A stretch of DNA of 64,000 bases, from NCBI RefSeq assembly GCF_002022665.1, contig NZ_CP019788.1, forward strand, positions 1,261,501 to 1,325,500, read 5' to 3'. This stretch comes from Bartonella sp. JB63 (lineage in GTDB: Bacteria > Pseudomonadota > Alphaproteobacteria > Rhizobiales > Rhizobiaceae). The notes beneath the pieces are model-generated. The model was not told the DNA's origin and did not search any database. It was given only the letters and a program-made list of their open reading frames with translations. The position numbers and the translations under genes are program-made. Of this stretch, positions 20,693 through 30,790 are shown piece after piece (the first letter of the stretch is position 1; every line of letters begins with the position of its first letter).

Positions 20693-21490
20693 ATGCTAAA
20701 AGATACTCTTATCATGGTTACAATTGATCATCCCAAAATAAAAACGCAACGCAAAAGCATCTGCCTTTCTTCTATTCTATTTGGCATCTTATGTGTGTTA
20801 CTTTTTGTTGTCTTTAGTGCACTAGGTGTGTGGCAAATACAACGACTAAACTGGAAAACAGCTCTTATCACCAGTGCTAATCAACGTATTCATCTCGCAC
20901 CCGTAAAAGCACCACCTAAAAGCCAGTGGTTGAACGTTACTTTTGATAAAGATGAATATCGTCCAATTACAATTACTGGAAAATTTCTTACAAACAAAAA
21001 TATTTTCGTAACCGCTGTTACACAAAATACCACAGGTTATTGGGTTTTAACCCCTTTAAAAACAACCGATAATACAGTGACTTTTGTAAATCGCGGTTTT
21101 ATTCCTATGGAGGCACGTTATCAGTTCGAACAAGAGGAAAAAAACAATTTGCTTGATAATAATCGTGTACATACTCTTAACCAGATTACAATTACAGGCC
21201 TTTTACGAATGAGTGAAAAAAATGGAGTTTTCCCACGCAAAAATAATCCTGACCAAAATTTATGGCATACACGCGAACTGCCCGCTATGGCCAAAAAACT
21301 AGGCCTTTCTCCTGTTTCTCCCTATTTTATTGATGCCCGATCACAAATAGATCCTCAAAAGAGTTTACCTATTACAGGTCTTACTGTTGTACAATTTAAA
21401 AATAATCACCTAACTTATGCTATAACATGGTTTATTTTAGCTGCTGGCATTCTAAGCGCCTCTCTCTTTCTTATTCAAGATAAAAACTAA
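20693..21490 (+). CDS. SURF1-family cytochrome oxidase assembly protein
   Basis: Assembly factor for haem-copper (aa3-type) oxidase, thought to pass haem a to subunit I. The 265 residues have the two flanking membrane helices (about 25-47 and 240-260) that define SURF1, a periplasmic domain, the LGVWQIQRLNWK segment after helix 1, the YWVLTPL and FVNRGFIP motifs, and HLTYAITWF before helix 2. An in-frame ATG at 20714 could also be the start; neither has a clear ribosome site. The cox genes that usually accompany it are not in the window. Confidence 0.92.
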   Translation: MLKDTLIMVTIDHPKIKTQRKSICLSSILFGILCVLLFVVFSALGVWQIQRLNWKTALITSANQRIHLAPVKAPPKSQWLNVTFDKDEYRPITITGKFLTNKNIFVTAVTQNTTGYWVLTPLKTTDNTVTFVNRGFIPMEARYQFEQEEKNNLLDNNRVHTLNQITITGLLRMSEKNGVFPRKNNPDQNLWHTRELPAMAKKLGLSPVSPYFIDARSQIDPQKSLPITGLTVVQFKNNHLTYAITWFILAAGILSASLFLIQDKN

Positions 21491-21764
21491 AGAAGATACC
21501 CAATAAATAAACTCCTCTCTATATTACAAGCACCAATATTCACTCTTGTTTTTAGAATTGTACAACAGTCTATCTGATCATACCATCGCACGAGAATCTT
21601 CCGTTGCATCTTCCTAAAAGCAAAATGCGTGAACCTTCAAACTAGTACACATAGCTCTTCCCTCTTGAGCTTTACTGACCATATCAATGATAAAAAAACC
21701 ACCTCGCTCTTTTATCAAAACACTTGAATGATTCTATAGACTAAATTCTCACCAAACAATAATA

Positions 21765-21917
21765 TCAAAATGATTTGCGTGAAGAACGCCATGCAATCGA
21801 ACTAATATCAGCACGATTAATACCAAGATCACTAAGCTCATATGTCGAAAGATTACTCAACGCATTAACCGTCCGACGATAGCGACGCCATTGACTATAA
21901 GAACGTAAAATATTCAT
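21765..21917 (-). CDS. Small DUF1127 protein
   Basis: A 50-residue ORF. The translation begins MNILRSYSQWRRYRRTVNAL and contains the DUF1127 (YjiS-like) core LSTYELSDLGINRADI, ending WRSSRKSF. These small arginine-rich proteins are common in Rhizobiales, and some bind RNA and tune phosphate or carbon metabolism. It lies 150 bases downstream of purH in the same orientation. The match to the family core is clear despite the small size. Confidence 0.85.
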   Translation of the reverse strand: MNILRSYSQWRRYRRTVNALSNLSTYELSDLGINRADISSIAWRSSRKSF

Positions 21918-22066
21918 ATCTCTCACCAAACCATTACATTATTCCTAAATGAGCAAGATAAAATAAATTACAAAAATGAGGTGTGTTATAACTGCATAAC
22001 TGATTTGCATTTATAACATAGAAGCATATAATTTTCTTATTTTGAAGAATAAAAAAATATACAAAT

Positions 22067-23683
22067 CTAGTGCCGGAAATGTCTCACCCCTGTAAAAACC
22101 ATTGCTACATCATGCGCATCGGCTGCTGCGATAACTTCCTCATCGCGTATTGATCCCCCTGGTTGAATAACCGCTGTTGCGCCAGCTTCAATCACCGATA
22201 ACAAGCCATCTGCAAAGGGAAAAAATGCATCTGATGCAGCAACAGAATCCTTAGTTAAAGATTCTGTTAAGCCCATTTTTTGCGCATTTTCTTCAGCCTT
22301 ACGCGCTGCAATTCTTGCCGAATCGACACGACTCATTTGACCAGCACCAATTCCAACGGTTGCATTATTTTTTGCATAAACAATAGCGTTTGACTTGACG
22401 TGTTTAACAACACGAAAAGCAAATTTAAGATCACGCATTTCATCTTGGCTCGGCTCCCGTTTTGTTACTATTCGCAATTCAAGATCATCAACAACAACAT
22501 TATCACGCGTTTGCACTAAGAATCCTCCTGAAAGTGTTTTAGCAACTAACCCGTCATAACGTGGATCAGGCACTCCTCCTGTTATTAACAAACGGAGATT
22601 TTTTTTCTGAGCAATGATTTTGCGTGCTGACATTGTAGCATCAGGAGCAATAATCACTTCAGTGAAAATTTTAATAATCTCTTCTGCACAAACTTCATCA
22701 AGAGGCTGATTTAAAGCAATAATACCACCAAATGCTGATACATTATCACACGCCAAAGCTTTCAAATAAGCCTCTTTCAAATTCTGCCCTTCTGCAACCC
22801 CACAAGGATTGGCATGTTTAATAATAGCAACGGCAGCACTTTTTTGGGGATCAAATTCTGATACAAGTTCAAATGCCGCATCAGTATCATTCATATTATT
22901 ATAAGAAAGTTTTTTTCCTTGTAAAAGTATTGCAGTTGCAACACCAAAACGTTTGTCACCAGAGTGATAAAATGCAGCTTGTTGATGTGGATTTTCTCCA
23001 TAGCGCATCACACTTTCAAGATGACCAGAAAAACTCTGCCAAGATGGTGCTTTAATCTTTAAATCCTTCGCAAACCAAGCTGCTATCGCAGCATCATAAG
23101 CAGCTGTACGCTCATAAGCACGTGTTGCTAATTGACGCCGGAATGAAAAACTTAAACACCCATCATGCTGTTTCAATTCAGCCAAAACCAATGAATAATC
23201 ACAAACTGCTGTCACAACACCAGTATAAGCATGATTCTTAGCCGCTGCACGGATCATCGCCGGTCCACCAATATCAATATTTTCAAGAATTATATGCGAA
23301 TCTACCTCTGACCGGGAAATTTCTTCAAAGGGATAAAGATTAACAACAAGAAGATCAATTCCATTTATACCATACTGTTCCATAGCAGCTTTATGGTTGG
23401 GATCTTCTCTTACTCCTAATAAAGCGCCATGAATCAGAGGGTGGAGTGTTTTGACGCGTCCATCCATTATTTCTGGAAACCCTGTAACATCAGAAACATC
23501 TTTTACAGGTAAACCGGCAGCACTTAATGCTTTGGATGTTCCTCCTGTTGAAATCAATTCAATTCCATAATCATGAAGTGCTTGCGCAAATTCAATCAAA
23601 CCAGTCTTATTAGAAACAGAAAGAAGAGCACGACGGACTTGATGAAGATCGATCATAGAAAATTGTTTTGCAATAACAACCAT
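22067..23683 (-). CDS. purH: Bifunctional AICAR formyltransferase/IMP cyclohydrolase
   Basis: Performs the last two steps of IMP synthesis. The N-terminal IMP cyclohydrolase domain (about 10-160) has [29 protein letters not shown] and DGRVKTLHP; the C-terminal AICAR transformylase domain carries [26 protein letters not shown] and the substrate region [10 protein letters not shown]. The 538 residues are a full-length enzyme. The ATG at 23683 follows AGGA. It is the fourth gene in the minus-strand series htpX-rsmB-heparinase-purH, an order common in Rhizobiales. Confidence 0.98.
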   Translation of the reverse strand: MVVIAKQFSMIDLHQVRRALLSVSNKTGLIEFAQALHDYGIELISTGGTSKALSAAGLPVKDVSDVTGFPEIMDGRVKTLHPLIHGALLGVREDPNHKAAMEQYGINGIDLLVVNLYPFEEISRSEVDSHIILENIDIGGPAMIRAAAKNHAYTGVVTAVCDYSLVLAELKQHDGCLSFSFRRQLATRAYERTAAYDAAIAAWFAKDLKIKAPSWQSFSGHLESVMRYGENPHQQAAFYHSGDKRFGVATAILLQGKKLSYNNMNDTDAAFELVSEFDPQKSAAVAIIKHANPCGVAEGQNLKEAYLKALACDNVSAFGGIIALNQPLDEVCAEEIIKIFTEVIIAPDATMSARKIIAQKKNLRLLITGGVPDPRYDGLVAKTLSGGFLVQTRDNVVVDDLELRIVTKREPSQDEMRDLKFAFRVVKHVKSNAIVYAKNNATVGIGAGQMSRVDSARIAARKAEENAQKMGLTESLTKDSVAASDAFFPFADGLLSVIEAGATAVIQPGGSIRDEEVIAAADAHDVAMVFTGVRHFRH

Positions 23684-23832
23684 AATAGAAATCCTAAAAT
23701 AAAATGGCTAAAATTCAAAAAAGGCTCCATGGACATAGCATAAGCTTTTACAAAAACATACCCAAAGGACGTCAGGCAAATATTCTAACTTACAAAAATA
23801 GAATCAACTTGCTTGATATTCACAAGCAAACA

Positions 23833-25545
23833 TTATGCTAATCTATGACGTATAAAACGCCAGTGAATTTTTCTCTGCAATGCAGGGCGAAAATATAAAA
23901 CAATCTGCTGTGTTCGTTGTGGACCTTTTAAATCAGCAAAATCAATTGAGTCTTCGAGAAAAATTTCAACATCAGGTGATATAAAATGCCACTCCTGCCC
24001 ACTTTCTACAGTTAAATAGAGGCGGTCGCCATCATAATTGGCTTCAACGTGTGGATTAAGATGAAACCGAACAGCAATACTATCGCTTTCATCTTGATTT
24101 GCTTGATATTTGTACCATCGATTTTTCTTCGGTGTGAAAAAATGATCGAAACCTTCAATTATTTCCCCATTCCTAGCTAAAATGAGGCCACGCTCATGCA
24201 AAAGATTAAAAGGCTTCACATAACCATCATGACACGCAATAAAGCCAATTTTGTCTAAATCTTCTATGCGTTGCACTTTAACATCCGTTGGCCCTCCAAA
24301 TAAAAAAGAAGTGCCATTTTTCTTTTTTTTGTGAAAAGTACCCACTGAACAATCATTCACTGTTGCCGTTGAATGTGCTGCTGTTAAACGTCCAAAATGC
24401 TGATATTTTTTAGGTCCATAAGGATTAATCCCCGTATTTATAATAAACCGATTTCCCTGTGAAGACATTTCAAATGATAAACATCCTGAACACGCATATC
24501 CTGCAACAGAAGATGGTGGAAATTTTCCTGTATCTGCAAGAACTGTCGTTTGATTAGCTTTTAAACGCTGAAAACCAGAATAACGGGCATAACTAAAAGG
24601 ATGTCCAACTGTTTCATCAAAATTTAAAATAACCGATAAACTTTCCGGTATAACAGGTCCGACGCCATTGAAACGTGCCAATGTTTGATCTTCATGGATA
24701 AAAAATCGCAAAGCAGGCAGCATACGCTCAACGGAATCAATTAAAACACGCGGTGCCGTTTCATTACTGTATATATACAGATGACGCAAAGACAATAAAT
24801 CCGATAATAAATTGAGCAGAACAGCAGGACTACGGGAAATATGGCCACCATCAATAAGAATTTGATGTGAAAGTTCATAAACAAGATAAGTTTGTATTTT
24901 TTTCTTCACAGCTTCAGAAACAGGCAAAGATAAAGATGCAAATGCTAAAGAAATTGCTGCTTGTAAACGCTGCTCATTTGCTTCCATACTATGAATCAAG
25001 ATGCGCAAATAACGAAACTGAAAACCAATTGAACGTAAAAAACGCTTTTCAAAGCTCTCATTCACCCCCTCTAATAACATTTGCGAATGACAAATCCATG
25101 AAATTAGTCGTCTTGCCACAACTGCTCCACTCCAAGAAGGTCCTTTTATCCTCTTACTATGGTGTTTTAACCAATCTTCCACCAAAGAACGCGCATGAGC
25201 TTTCGCCAATTCACTCCGTGCTGCTGTCATATGTCGTAACCAATGAAAATCATGAAGTGCTATTTCCCACTCTAACATTGGCGGCACTAATGAAAAAGGC
25301 GAAAGAGCACCAGATTGAACAGTACAACCAGAAAAAGTAAAACGGCCATGATAGAATTCATGTGCCATCATTGGATCAGCTAAATGCAAATCAATTGGAT
25401 GTGCTAAAATTTTTTGTGGACGAAAACCAGAAAATCGCCAACGAAATATTGGTCCTATACATAAACGCCGCAGAAATTGTTGTATCGCATATACAACGGT
25501 TGATGCCCTTATCTTAGGACCAATTTCTGCAATTACCACAACCAT
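23833..25545 (-). CDS. Heparinase II/III-like protein
   Basis: Large protein of about 570 residues with the two-part layout of the heparinase II/III family: an alpha-helical toroid in the N-terminal half (GPIFRWRFSGFRP through HWLRHMTAARSE and ANEQRLQAAISLA) and a C-terminal beta-sandwich (YSGFQRLKANQT, FEMSSQGNRFIINTG, HSTATVND). Rhizobial members next to rsmB and purH are common; the natural polysaccharide substrate is unknown. No signal peptide is seen. The start is uncertain: TTG 25578, ATG 25545 and GTG 25539 are in frame, and the GGAG at about 25548 fits GTG 25539 best by spacing. Confidence 0.85.
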   Translation of the reverse strand: MVVVIAEIGPKIRASTVVYAIQQFLRRLCIGPIFRWRFSGFRPQKILAHPIDLHLADPMMAHEFYHGRFTFSGCTVQSGALSPFSLVPPMLEWEIALHDFHWLRHMTAARSELAKAHARSLVEDWLKHHSKRIKGPSWSGAVVARRLISWICHSQMLLEGVNESFEKRFLRSIGFQFRYLRILIHSMEANEQRLQAAISLAFASLSLPVSEAVKKKIQTYLVYELSHQILIDGGHISRSPAVLLNLLSDLLSLRHLYIYSNETAPRVLIDSVERMLPALRFFIHEDQTLARFNGVGPVIPESLSVILNFDETVGHPFSYARYSGFQRLKANQTTVLADTGKFPPSSVAGYACSGCLSFEMSSQGNRFIINTGINPYGPKKYQHFGRLTAAHSTATVNDCSVGTFHKKKKNGTSFLFGGPTDVKVQRIEDLDKIGFIACHDGYVKPFNLLHERGLILARNGEIIEGFDHFFTPKKNRWYKYQANQDESDSIAVRFHLNPHVEANYDGDRLYLTVESGQEWHFISPDVEIFLEDSIDFADLKGPQRTQQIVLYFRPALQRKIHWRFIRHRLA

Positions 25546-25602
25546 ATCTCCGTCTATATTTATCAAATACAACTTCAACTATTTGAGTAAATGAAACGTT
25601 AA

Positions 25603-26988
25603 TTAACTCATTTTTCGAAAACGTGCTGCAAAAAAACCATCCATCCCTAAGAAAAATTTTTCCTCCGTATTAAAGTTTTCATCACAAAAATCAGAAGGTA
25701 TTGTGCGCAAAAAACCTTTTATTGATAACAAATGAGCCATAGCGCCCATTTCCTCTGCTAAAATAGGTTCTAAAACAATATCATGACGCGTTGATAAAAC
25801 TTTCTCAACAAGATCTTCACCCTCTTCTCTTGCCAATGAACAATTAGAAAAAACAATGCGTCCATTTTTTTTCACTAAAGCAATTGCTGCTAAAAGCAAA
25901 TCATATTGCACCTCTGCTAATTTGGTGACATCGTCCATTGTCTTTGTCCATAAAATATCTGGATGACGGCGTATTATTCCCGTAGAAGAACAAGGTGCAT
26001 CAAGAAGAGCAACATCAAAAAGCTGATCAGGATGAAATTGTCTTACATCACCAAGCCAATAATGTACTGAGAGATTGAGTCGATCCATATTTTTCTTTAA
26101 ACGTTTTAATCGATTGGCCGAAATATCGATAGCCGTTACATCTGCTCCTTGCAAAGCTAATTGCGCTGTTTTACCACCAGGACTTGCGCAAAGATCTGCT
26201 ACCTTCTTGCCACGAATATTTCCCAACAAACAAGCAGGTAAAGCCGCCGCAACATCTTGAACCCACCAAGCTCCTTCTGCATAACCTGGCAAATCAGGAA
26301 TAGAATAAGCTGAAGAAACAAGCCGAATTGAACCATTAGGCAACACAATTCCCCCCAGCCGCTTCGCCCAACCAGCATTATCAGATTTCACCGTCAAATC
26401 AAGAGGAGGTATTACACTTTGAATTGATAAAATTTGATCAGCTTTCTCTGCTCCATATGTTGATACCAAAAGTTGCCCGAACCAAGTTGGAATCGCTTTA
26501 ATTGTAGGTGTTTGCTCCCGCAAAACAGCCGCCTCACTTGCAAAATTGCGTAAAACAGCATTCACTAACCCCGAGAAACGACGCATACGTGGATCAATCT
26601 TTGTCACTCGTACCGCCAAATCAATCGCCGCATGATCAGGAATATCAAGATAAAGAATTTGAGTTGCACCGATATGTAAAATGTGATGCAATGAAAACGC
26701 TTGTGATGGCAAAGGGCGCATTAGAAAGCGTGATAAAGCCACTGTAATTTGACTCCGATGACGTAATGCCGCTCCCAAAATAGCCCGACACAATAAACGG
26801 TCACGATATGAAAGCTCCAAATATTGTGGATGACCATACTCATCATCTGTCAAACCAGAAAGAGACATATGCTTATCAAGTACTGCACCTAGCAAACGAA
26901 CGCAAACTTGTCGAACAACCAATCCCGGGACATCTATTTCAAACATCTGCCCTGCTTTCCTACCTTTCAAAACAGTGCCCCTATTCAT
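25603..26988 (-). CDS. rsmB: 16S rRNA (cytosine967-C5)-methyltransferase RsmB
   Basis: Methylates C967 of 16S rRNA (Fmu/Sun family). The N-terminal ~150 residues resemble the NusB-like RNA-binding domain (YRDRLLCRAILGAALRHR, ILYLDIPDHAAID). The C-terminal Rossmann methyltransferase has VADLCASPGGKTAQLA (SAM motif I), LDAPCSSTGIIRRHPDI (motif IV cysteine) and SNCSLAREEGED (motif VI catalytic cysteine; the commoner TCS is NCS here). The length of 461 is normal. It starts 33 bases after htpX, suggesting an operon. Confidence 0.94.
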   Translation of the reverse strand: MNRGTVLKGRKAGQMFEIDVPGLVVRQVCVRLLGAVLDKHMSLSGLTDDEYGHPQYLELSYRDRLLCRAILGAALRHRSQITVALSRFLMRPLPSQAFSLHHILHIGATQILYLDIPDHAAIDLAVRVTKIDPRMRRFSGLVNAVLRNFASEAAVLREQTPTIKAIPTWFGQLLVSTYGAEKADQILSIQSVIPPLDLTVKSDNAGWAKRLGGIVLPNGSIRLVSSAYSIPDLPGYAEGAWWVQDVAAALPACLLGNIRGKKVADLCASPGGKTAQLALQGADVTAIDISANRLKRLKKNMDRLNLSVHYWLGDVRQFHPDQLFDVALLDAPCSSTGIIRRHPDILWTKTMDDVTKLAEVQYDLLLAAIALVKKNGRIVFSNCSLAREEGEDLVEKVLSTRHDIVLEPILAEEMGAMAHLLSIKGFLRTIPSDFCDENFNTEEKFFLGMDGFFAARFRKMS

Positions 26989-27021
26989 AGTCTATAGTTT
27001 GTTTCTTTTTAATATTTATGA

Positions 27022-28071
27022 TTAAAATTTCTTTGGATTTTTATGACGAAGCCACGCAGGACGATTTTTCACCTGTGGCAAAATACTTGTTTTTTGATTT
27101 CTTAATATGTCATTCTTATCCTTAAGACTTATATTTTCATAGTCTAAAGTGCTATTTTCCCCTTTAAATTTACCCTGCTCATAGTGCTTAATGATGCCTT
27201 GATCGATTGTTAATATATTCATTTCTATTGCTTGCTGCTGCAATGCCGCAATACGATTTGCTGTCGCTGGATGCGTAGAAAAAAGGCTATCCGCACCTTC
27301 ACCCCTCAAAGGATTAATAATAAACATATGAGCTGTTGCTGGGTGATATTCGACTTCTTCATTATAGACCGTATGCCCACCACCTGCAATCTTTCTCAAA
27401 GCTGAAGCCAACCATAAGGGATTACCACATATCTCAGCACCTCTCCGGTCAGCAGCGTATTCACGCGTGCGACTAATAGCCATTTGCACTAACATAGCTG
27501 CAAAAGGTGCCACCAAAAGAGCAATAATCCCAACAAATGTCCCTGTGCCTTGAGAAGATTTTGAAGAAGTGCGTTTTCCTCCCATCAATAAAGCAAAATT
27601 ACCAAGCATTGAAATAGCCCATGCAATTGTTGCTGTAAGAGTCATTGTCAATGTATCACGATGCTCAATATGCGCTAATTCATGAGCCATAACTCCAGAA
27701 ATTTCTTCTGCACTTAATTTTTCCAATAACCCTTTACTAGCAGCAACAGCAGCATTTTTGGGATTACGCCCTGTAGCGAAAGCATTCGGCTGTGCATTAT
27801 CAATAATATAAACCTTTGGTTGAGGAAGAGAGGCTTTTTTTGCTAACTCACTCACAATATTATAATAAACTGGTGCAGAACGTTGATCAATTTCACGTGC
27901 CCCATATATATGCAAAACTATTTTGTCTGAATTCCAATAAGAAAAAAAATTTAAGCCACCTGCCATTAAAAGCGCAATAAGCATACCATTGTCTCCTCCA
28001 ATGAGATAACCAAGTCCCATAAAAAGAGCCATCATAAAAGCCAAAAGCATCGCTGTACGCGTTCTATTCAT
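27022..28071 (-). CDS. htpX: Membrane zinc protease HtpX
   Basis: Inner-membrane M48 metalloprotease that helps FtsH clear damaged membrane proteins. The N-terminal hairpin of two membrane helices covers about 5-45. The zinc motif HELAH is at 130-134 and the third ligand lies in the [14 protein letters not shown] segment. Two more hydrophobic stretches follow the active site. The 349 residues are slightly long, with a basic tail. It heads the minus-strand group continuing into rsmB and is divergent from sdhAF4. Confidence 0.96.
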   Translation of the reverse strand: MNRTRTAMLLAFMMALFMGLGYLIGGDNGMLIALLMAGGLNFFSYWNSDKIVLHIYGAREIDQRSAPVYYNIVSELAKKASLPQPKVYIIDNAQPNAFATGRNPKNAAVAASKGLLEKLSAEEISGVMAHELAHIEHRDTLTMTLTATIAWAISMLGNFALLMGGKRTSSKSSQGTGTFVGIIALLVAPFAAMLVQMAISRTREYAADRRGAEICGNPLWLASALRKIAGGGHTVYNEEVEYHPATAHMFIINPLRGEGADSLFSTHPATANRIAALQQQAIEMNILTIDQGIIKHYEQGKFKGENSTLDYENISLKDKNDILRNQKTSILPQVKNRPAWLRHKNPKKF

Positions 28072-28155
28072 GATTAAAAAACTCCATGATAAAATACAAT
28101 TATTTCTATATGATGGGGCTCTCGTGTTTTTTCTTCAATGAAATTGAGGTATAAA

Positions 28156-28362
28156 ATGAACAAAAAAATGAGCACACAAGATACCGTTACCCCTGACCAC
28201 AAACAACTTTCCCCTGAAGCACAACGTGCGCTCCAAGAAGCTGAAGAAAGACGAAAACATGCAACAAATGAAAATCAGCCATTAGAAAACGGCGGACGTG
28301 GTGGTAAAGATCCCTCGCGCTATGGAGACTGGGAAGTGAAAGGTCGCGCAGTTGATTTTTAG
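28156..28362 (+). CDS. Succinate dehydrogenase assembly factor 4 (DUF1674)
   Basis: Small protein of 68 residues whose C-terminus carries the SDHAF4 signature GGRGGKDPSRYGDWEVKGR followed by DF. Eukaryotic SDHAF4 binds flavinated SDHA and protects it before complex II assembly; the bacterial family is believed to act likewise. The start at 28156 is preferred to the ATG at 28138 because GAGG lies seven bases before it. It is divergent from htpX, its usual rhizobial neighbour. The sdhCDAB operon it would serve is in the same window. Confidence 0.9.
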   Translation: MNKKMSTQDTVTPDHKQLSPEAQRALQEAEERRKHATNENQPLENGGRGGKDPSRYGDWEVKGRAVDF

Positions 28363-28494
28363 CCTCTATTGACTTTTAAAAAGTTAAGCCAACTTCTGAA
28401 GGAAACAAACTTTTTTAAAAAAACAAAACCAATAGTGAAACCTTAATTTGCATAAACTTTTAAGATTTCACACTGTTGGTTTGCTTAACAATAA

Positions 28495-28863
28495 TTATGC
28501 TTCTTCTTTTGAAGTTTTTTCTGCCGCTTCTTCAGCAACTTGCTTTGCTGCAGCTATACGCTCTTGCGCTTTTTTACCAGGCTCACCTTTATGAGGATTA
28601 TTGCGTGCTGGACGCTTTTTCAACCCAACCGCATCTAAAAATCGTAAAACACGATCTGTCGGTTGAGCACCTTGACCAAGCCAATATTGGATACGCTCTT
28701 CATTAAGTTTCACACGTTTCCCGTCTTTAGGCAACATTGGATCCCATGCGCCAACGCGTTCAAGAAAACGCCCATCGCGTGGACTCCGCACATCCGCAAC
28801 GACGATATGATAATAAGGACGTTTTTTTGAACCACCACGGGACAAACGAATTTTCAATGCCAT
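28495..28863 (-). CDS. rpsP: Ribosomal protein S16
   Basis: Small-subunit protein. The 122 residues start [24 protein letters not shown] and include [14 protein letters not shown] and [16 protein letters not shown]; the C-terminal extension is Ala/Lys/Glu-rich as in other Rhizobiales. GGAG precedes the ATG. The first 104 bases overlap, in another frame, the end of the chorismate-mutase-like ORF. The usual partner rimM is not downstream but about 15 kb away. Confidence 0.97.
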   Translation of the reverse strand: MALKIRLSRGGSKKRPYYHIVVADVRSPRDGRFLERVGAWDPMLPKDGKRVKLNEERIQYWLGQGAQPTDRVLRFLDAVGLKKRPARNNPHKGEPGKKAQERIAAAKQVAEEAAEKTSKEEA

Positions 28864-29200
28864 ATTTTTCTCCTGTTGTCATCTTTGACTTGTCGTTTAA
28901 ACTAATTTTTTTGTTCTCTTCAAAAATTATTTTGCGATTATCAATCACTTCTTGAGTAGTTAACTGTAAAAATTTCTCAGTAAAATCCGGATCAAGATGA
29001 CTTTCTAGAGCTAATTGCCACAAATGTGCCACCTGACATCGTTCACGCGTACGATCCTCTGCAGGCATATAACACGCTTTTAAAACTCCCACCGCTTGCG
29101 TACAATGAAACTTTTGTGCTAAAATATGAATTAATGCTGCATCAAAATTACCAACAGGCGCTCGTAAATGTCCTAAATCATTGGGAGCTTTTCGCTGCAT
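28760..29200 (-). CDS. Chorismate-mutase-like protein with run-on C-terminus
   Basis: The first ~95 residues match AroQ-type chorismate mutases of Rhizobiales found between ffh and rps[60 protein letters not shown]. The reaction would be chorismate to prephenate. The start at 29200 has AAGGAAG just upstream. Instead of stopping near residue 100-110, the frame continues about 45 residues and overlaps rpsP by 104 bases. The extension has no family similarity and reads rpsP DNA out of frame, so it is probably a lost stop or a frameshift. Activity of the product is uncertain. Confidence 0.75.
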   Translation of the reverse strand: MQRKAPNDLGHLRAPVGNFDAALIHILAQKFHCTQAVGVLKACYMPAEDRTRERCQVAHLWQLALESHLDPDFTEKFLQLTTQEVIDNRKIIFEENKKISLNDKSKMTTGEKYGIENSFVPWWFKKTSLLSYRRCGCAESTRWAFS

Positions 29201-29225
29201 TATACTTCCTTCTCTTCTTTTCTTT

Positions 29226-29443
29226 TTATTTCTTCTTAGAAAAAGGAGGATTTTTCTCCTTTGCTTCTGAAAGATCATTGAAAAGACCAGGAAGCTTTAA
29301 TTCATGCCCTGGAAGTCCGGGTAAACCACCCCTAAATGACCCTTTTCAATCTGCTTTTGCAATTTTAATAATTGAATTGAATTAAATTCCGATAAATCAG
29401 GTATAGAACCAGGAGCCATACCACCAAATCCCATTTTGGAACT
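29226..29443 (-). pseudogene. Decayed 3' end of ffh
   Basis: Two other frames read as the ancestral Ffh tail. After one missing base near 29442 the frame gives SKMGFGGMAPGSIPDLSEF and continues to LQKQIEKG. After a second missing base near 29340 it gives GGLPGLPGHELKLPGLF and ends SKKK with TAA at 29226-29228. Rhizobial Ffh proteins typically end in such a LPGLPG-rich tail with terminal lysines. Confidence 0.7.
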
Positions 29444-30780
29444 AAGGCCCCCAGCATTTTCCCCATAAAACTATCTTTATTTTTGCCTCGCATAGCTTTC
29501 ATCATATCAGCCATTTGACGGTGCATTTTTAAAAGCTTATTAATATCTGCTGCACTTGTCCCCGATCCCTTAGCAATTCTCTGTTTACGGCTATGTTTTA
29601 AAATCTCAGGATTGGCCCGCTCTGTACGGGTCATCGATGAAATAATTGCTAACTGCCGATTAAAAAGACGATCATCAAGACCTGCAGATTTAATTTGATC
29701 TTTCATCTTGCTCAAACCTGGCATCATACCCATAATACTTCCCATTCCACCAAGTTTTTTCATTTTATGCAACTGTTCTGCCAAATCATTGAGATCAAAT
29801 TTTCCAGCCTGCATTTTTTTCGCAAAAGCTGCTACTTTTTCACGATCAATTGTTTCAGCAGCCTTTTCAACCAAAGAAACAATGTCACCCATACCGAGAA
29901 TACGATCTGCAATACGACGGGGATGAAACTCTTCTAAAGCATCCATTTTTTCACCGGTTCCGATTGCTTTAATCGGCTTACCCGTCACTGCACGCATTGA
30001 AAGAGCAGCACCACCGCGGCCATCACTTTCCATACGTGTTAAAATAATCCCTGTAATTCCTACACGCTCATCAAAAGAACGTGCAAGATTAACCGCATCT
30101 TGACCGGTAAGACTATCAGCCACCAACATAATTTCATAGGGTTGTGAAGATGCTTTAATTTCTGTTAATTCAAGCATAAGTGCTTCATCGATATGGTTAC
30201 GCCCTGCTGTATCAAGAAGCACAACATCATACCCCCCTAATTTAGCAGCCTGCACCGCGCGTGCAGAAATATCGACAGCAGATTGATCAGGAATAATCGG
30301 TAAACTGGCAATTTTTACCTGCTCTCCTAATTGACGGAGTTGCTCTTGCGCTGCAGGACGACGTGTATCCAACGACGCTATTAAGACTTTTTTATTGTAC
30401 TTATCTGTTAAACGCTTTGCAAGTTTCGCTGTAGTGGTCGTTTTACCTGATCCTTGCAAACCAACTAGCATAATAACAACCGGTGCCGATGCATTGAGAT
30501 CACTTAAAACACCCTCACCCCCAAGCATATGAACTAGTTCATCATGAACAATCTTCACAACCATTTGACCAGGTTTAATTGATTTAACGATTGCAGTTCC
30601 AACAGCTTTCTCACGAACTCTATCGGTAAAAGAACGAACCACATCTAAAGCAACATCAGCCTCCAACAGGGCACGGCGAATTTCACGCAGTGCTGTTGTT
30701 ATATCCTGATCTGACAAAATGCCACGTCCCGTCAAATTAGATAGAATGGAACCAAGACGTGCTTGCAAAGATTCAAACAT
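29365..30780 (-). CDS. ffh: Signal recognition particle protein Ffh (frameshifted tail)
   Basis: SRP GTPase that targets nascent membrane proteins. The N and G domains are intact: Walker A GLQGSGKTTTTAKLA at 107-121, DTRRPAAQEQL and DTAGR. The M domain runs to about residue 445 with SIMGMMPG and the helices that bind SRP RNA. From DNA position about 29442 the frame is shifted: the last 25 residues (VPKWDLVV onward) are out of register, while the neighbouring frame reads SKMGFGGMAPGSIPDLSEF. A second shift near 29340 would restore GGLPGLPG and a SKKK end at 29226. The core should function; the Gly/Pro-rich tail is lost. Confidence 0.93.
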   Translation of the reverse strand: MFESLQARLGSILSNLTGRGILSDQDITTALREIRRALLEADVALDVVRSFTDRVREKAVGTAIVKSIKPGQMVVKIVHDELVHMLGGEGVLSDLNASAPVVIMLVGLQGSGKTTTTAKLAKRLTDKYNKKVLIASLDTRRPAAQEQLRQLGEQVKIASLPIIPDQSAVDISARAVQAAKLGGYDVVLLDTAGRNHIDEALMLELTEIKASSQPYEIMLVADSLTGQDAVNLARSFDERVGITGIILTRMESDGRGGAALSMRAVTGKPIKAIGTGEKMDALEEFHPRRIADRILGMGDIVSLVEKAAETIDREKVAAFAKKMQAGKFDLNDLAEQLHKMKKLGGMGSIMGMMPGLSKMKDQIKSAGLDDRLFNRQLAIISSMTRTERANPEILKHSRKQRIAKGSGTSAADINKLLKMHRQMADMMKAMRGKNKDSFMGKMLGALVPKWDLVVWLLVLYLIYRNLIQFNY

Positions 30781-30790
30781 TATTTACCTC

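Noticed and set aside
24867..25340. 157-codon plus-strand ORF inside the heparinase-like gene
   Set aside because: Antisense shadow; low-complexity and without a start site or family features.
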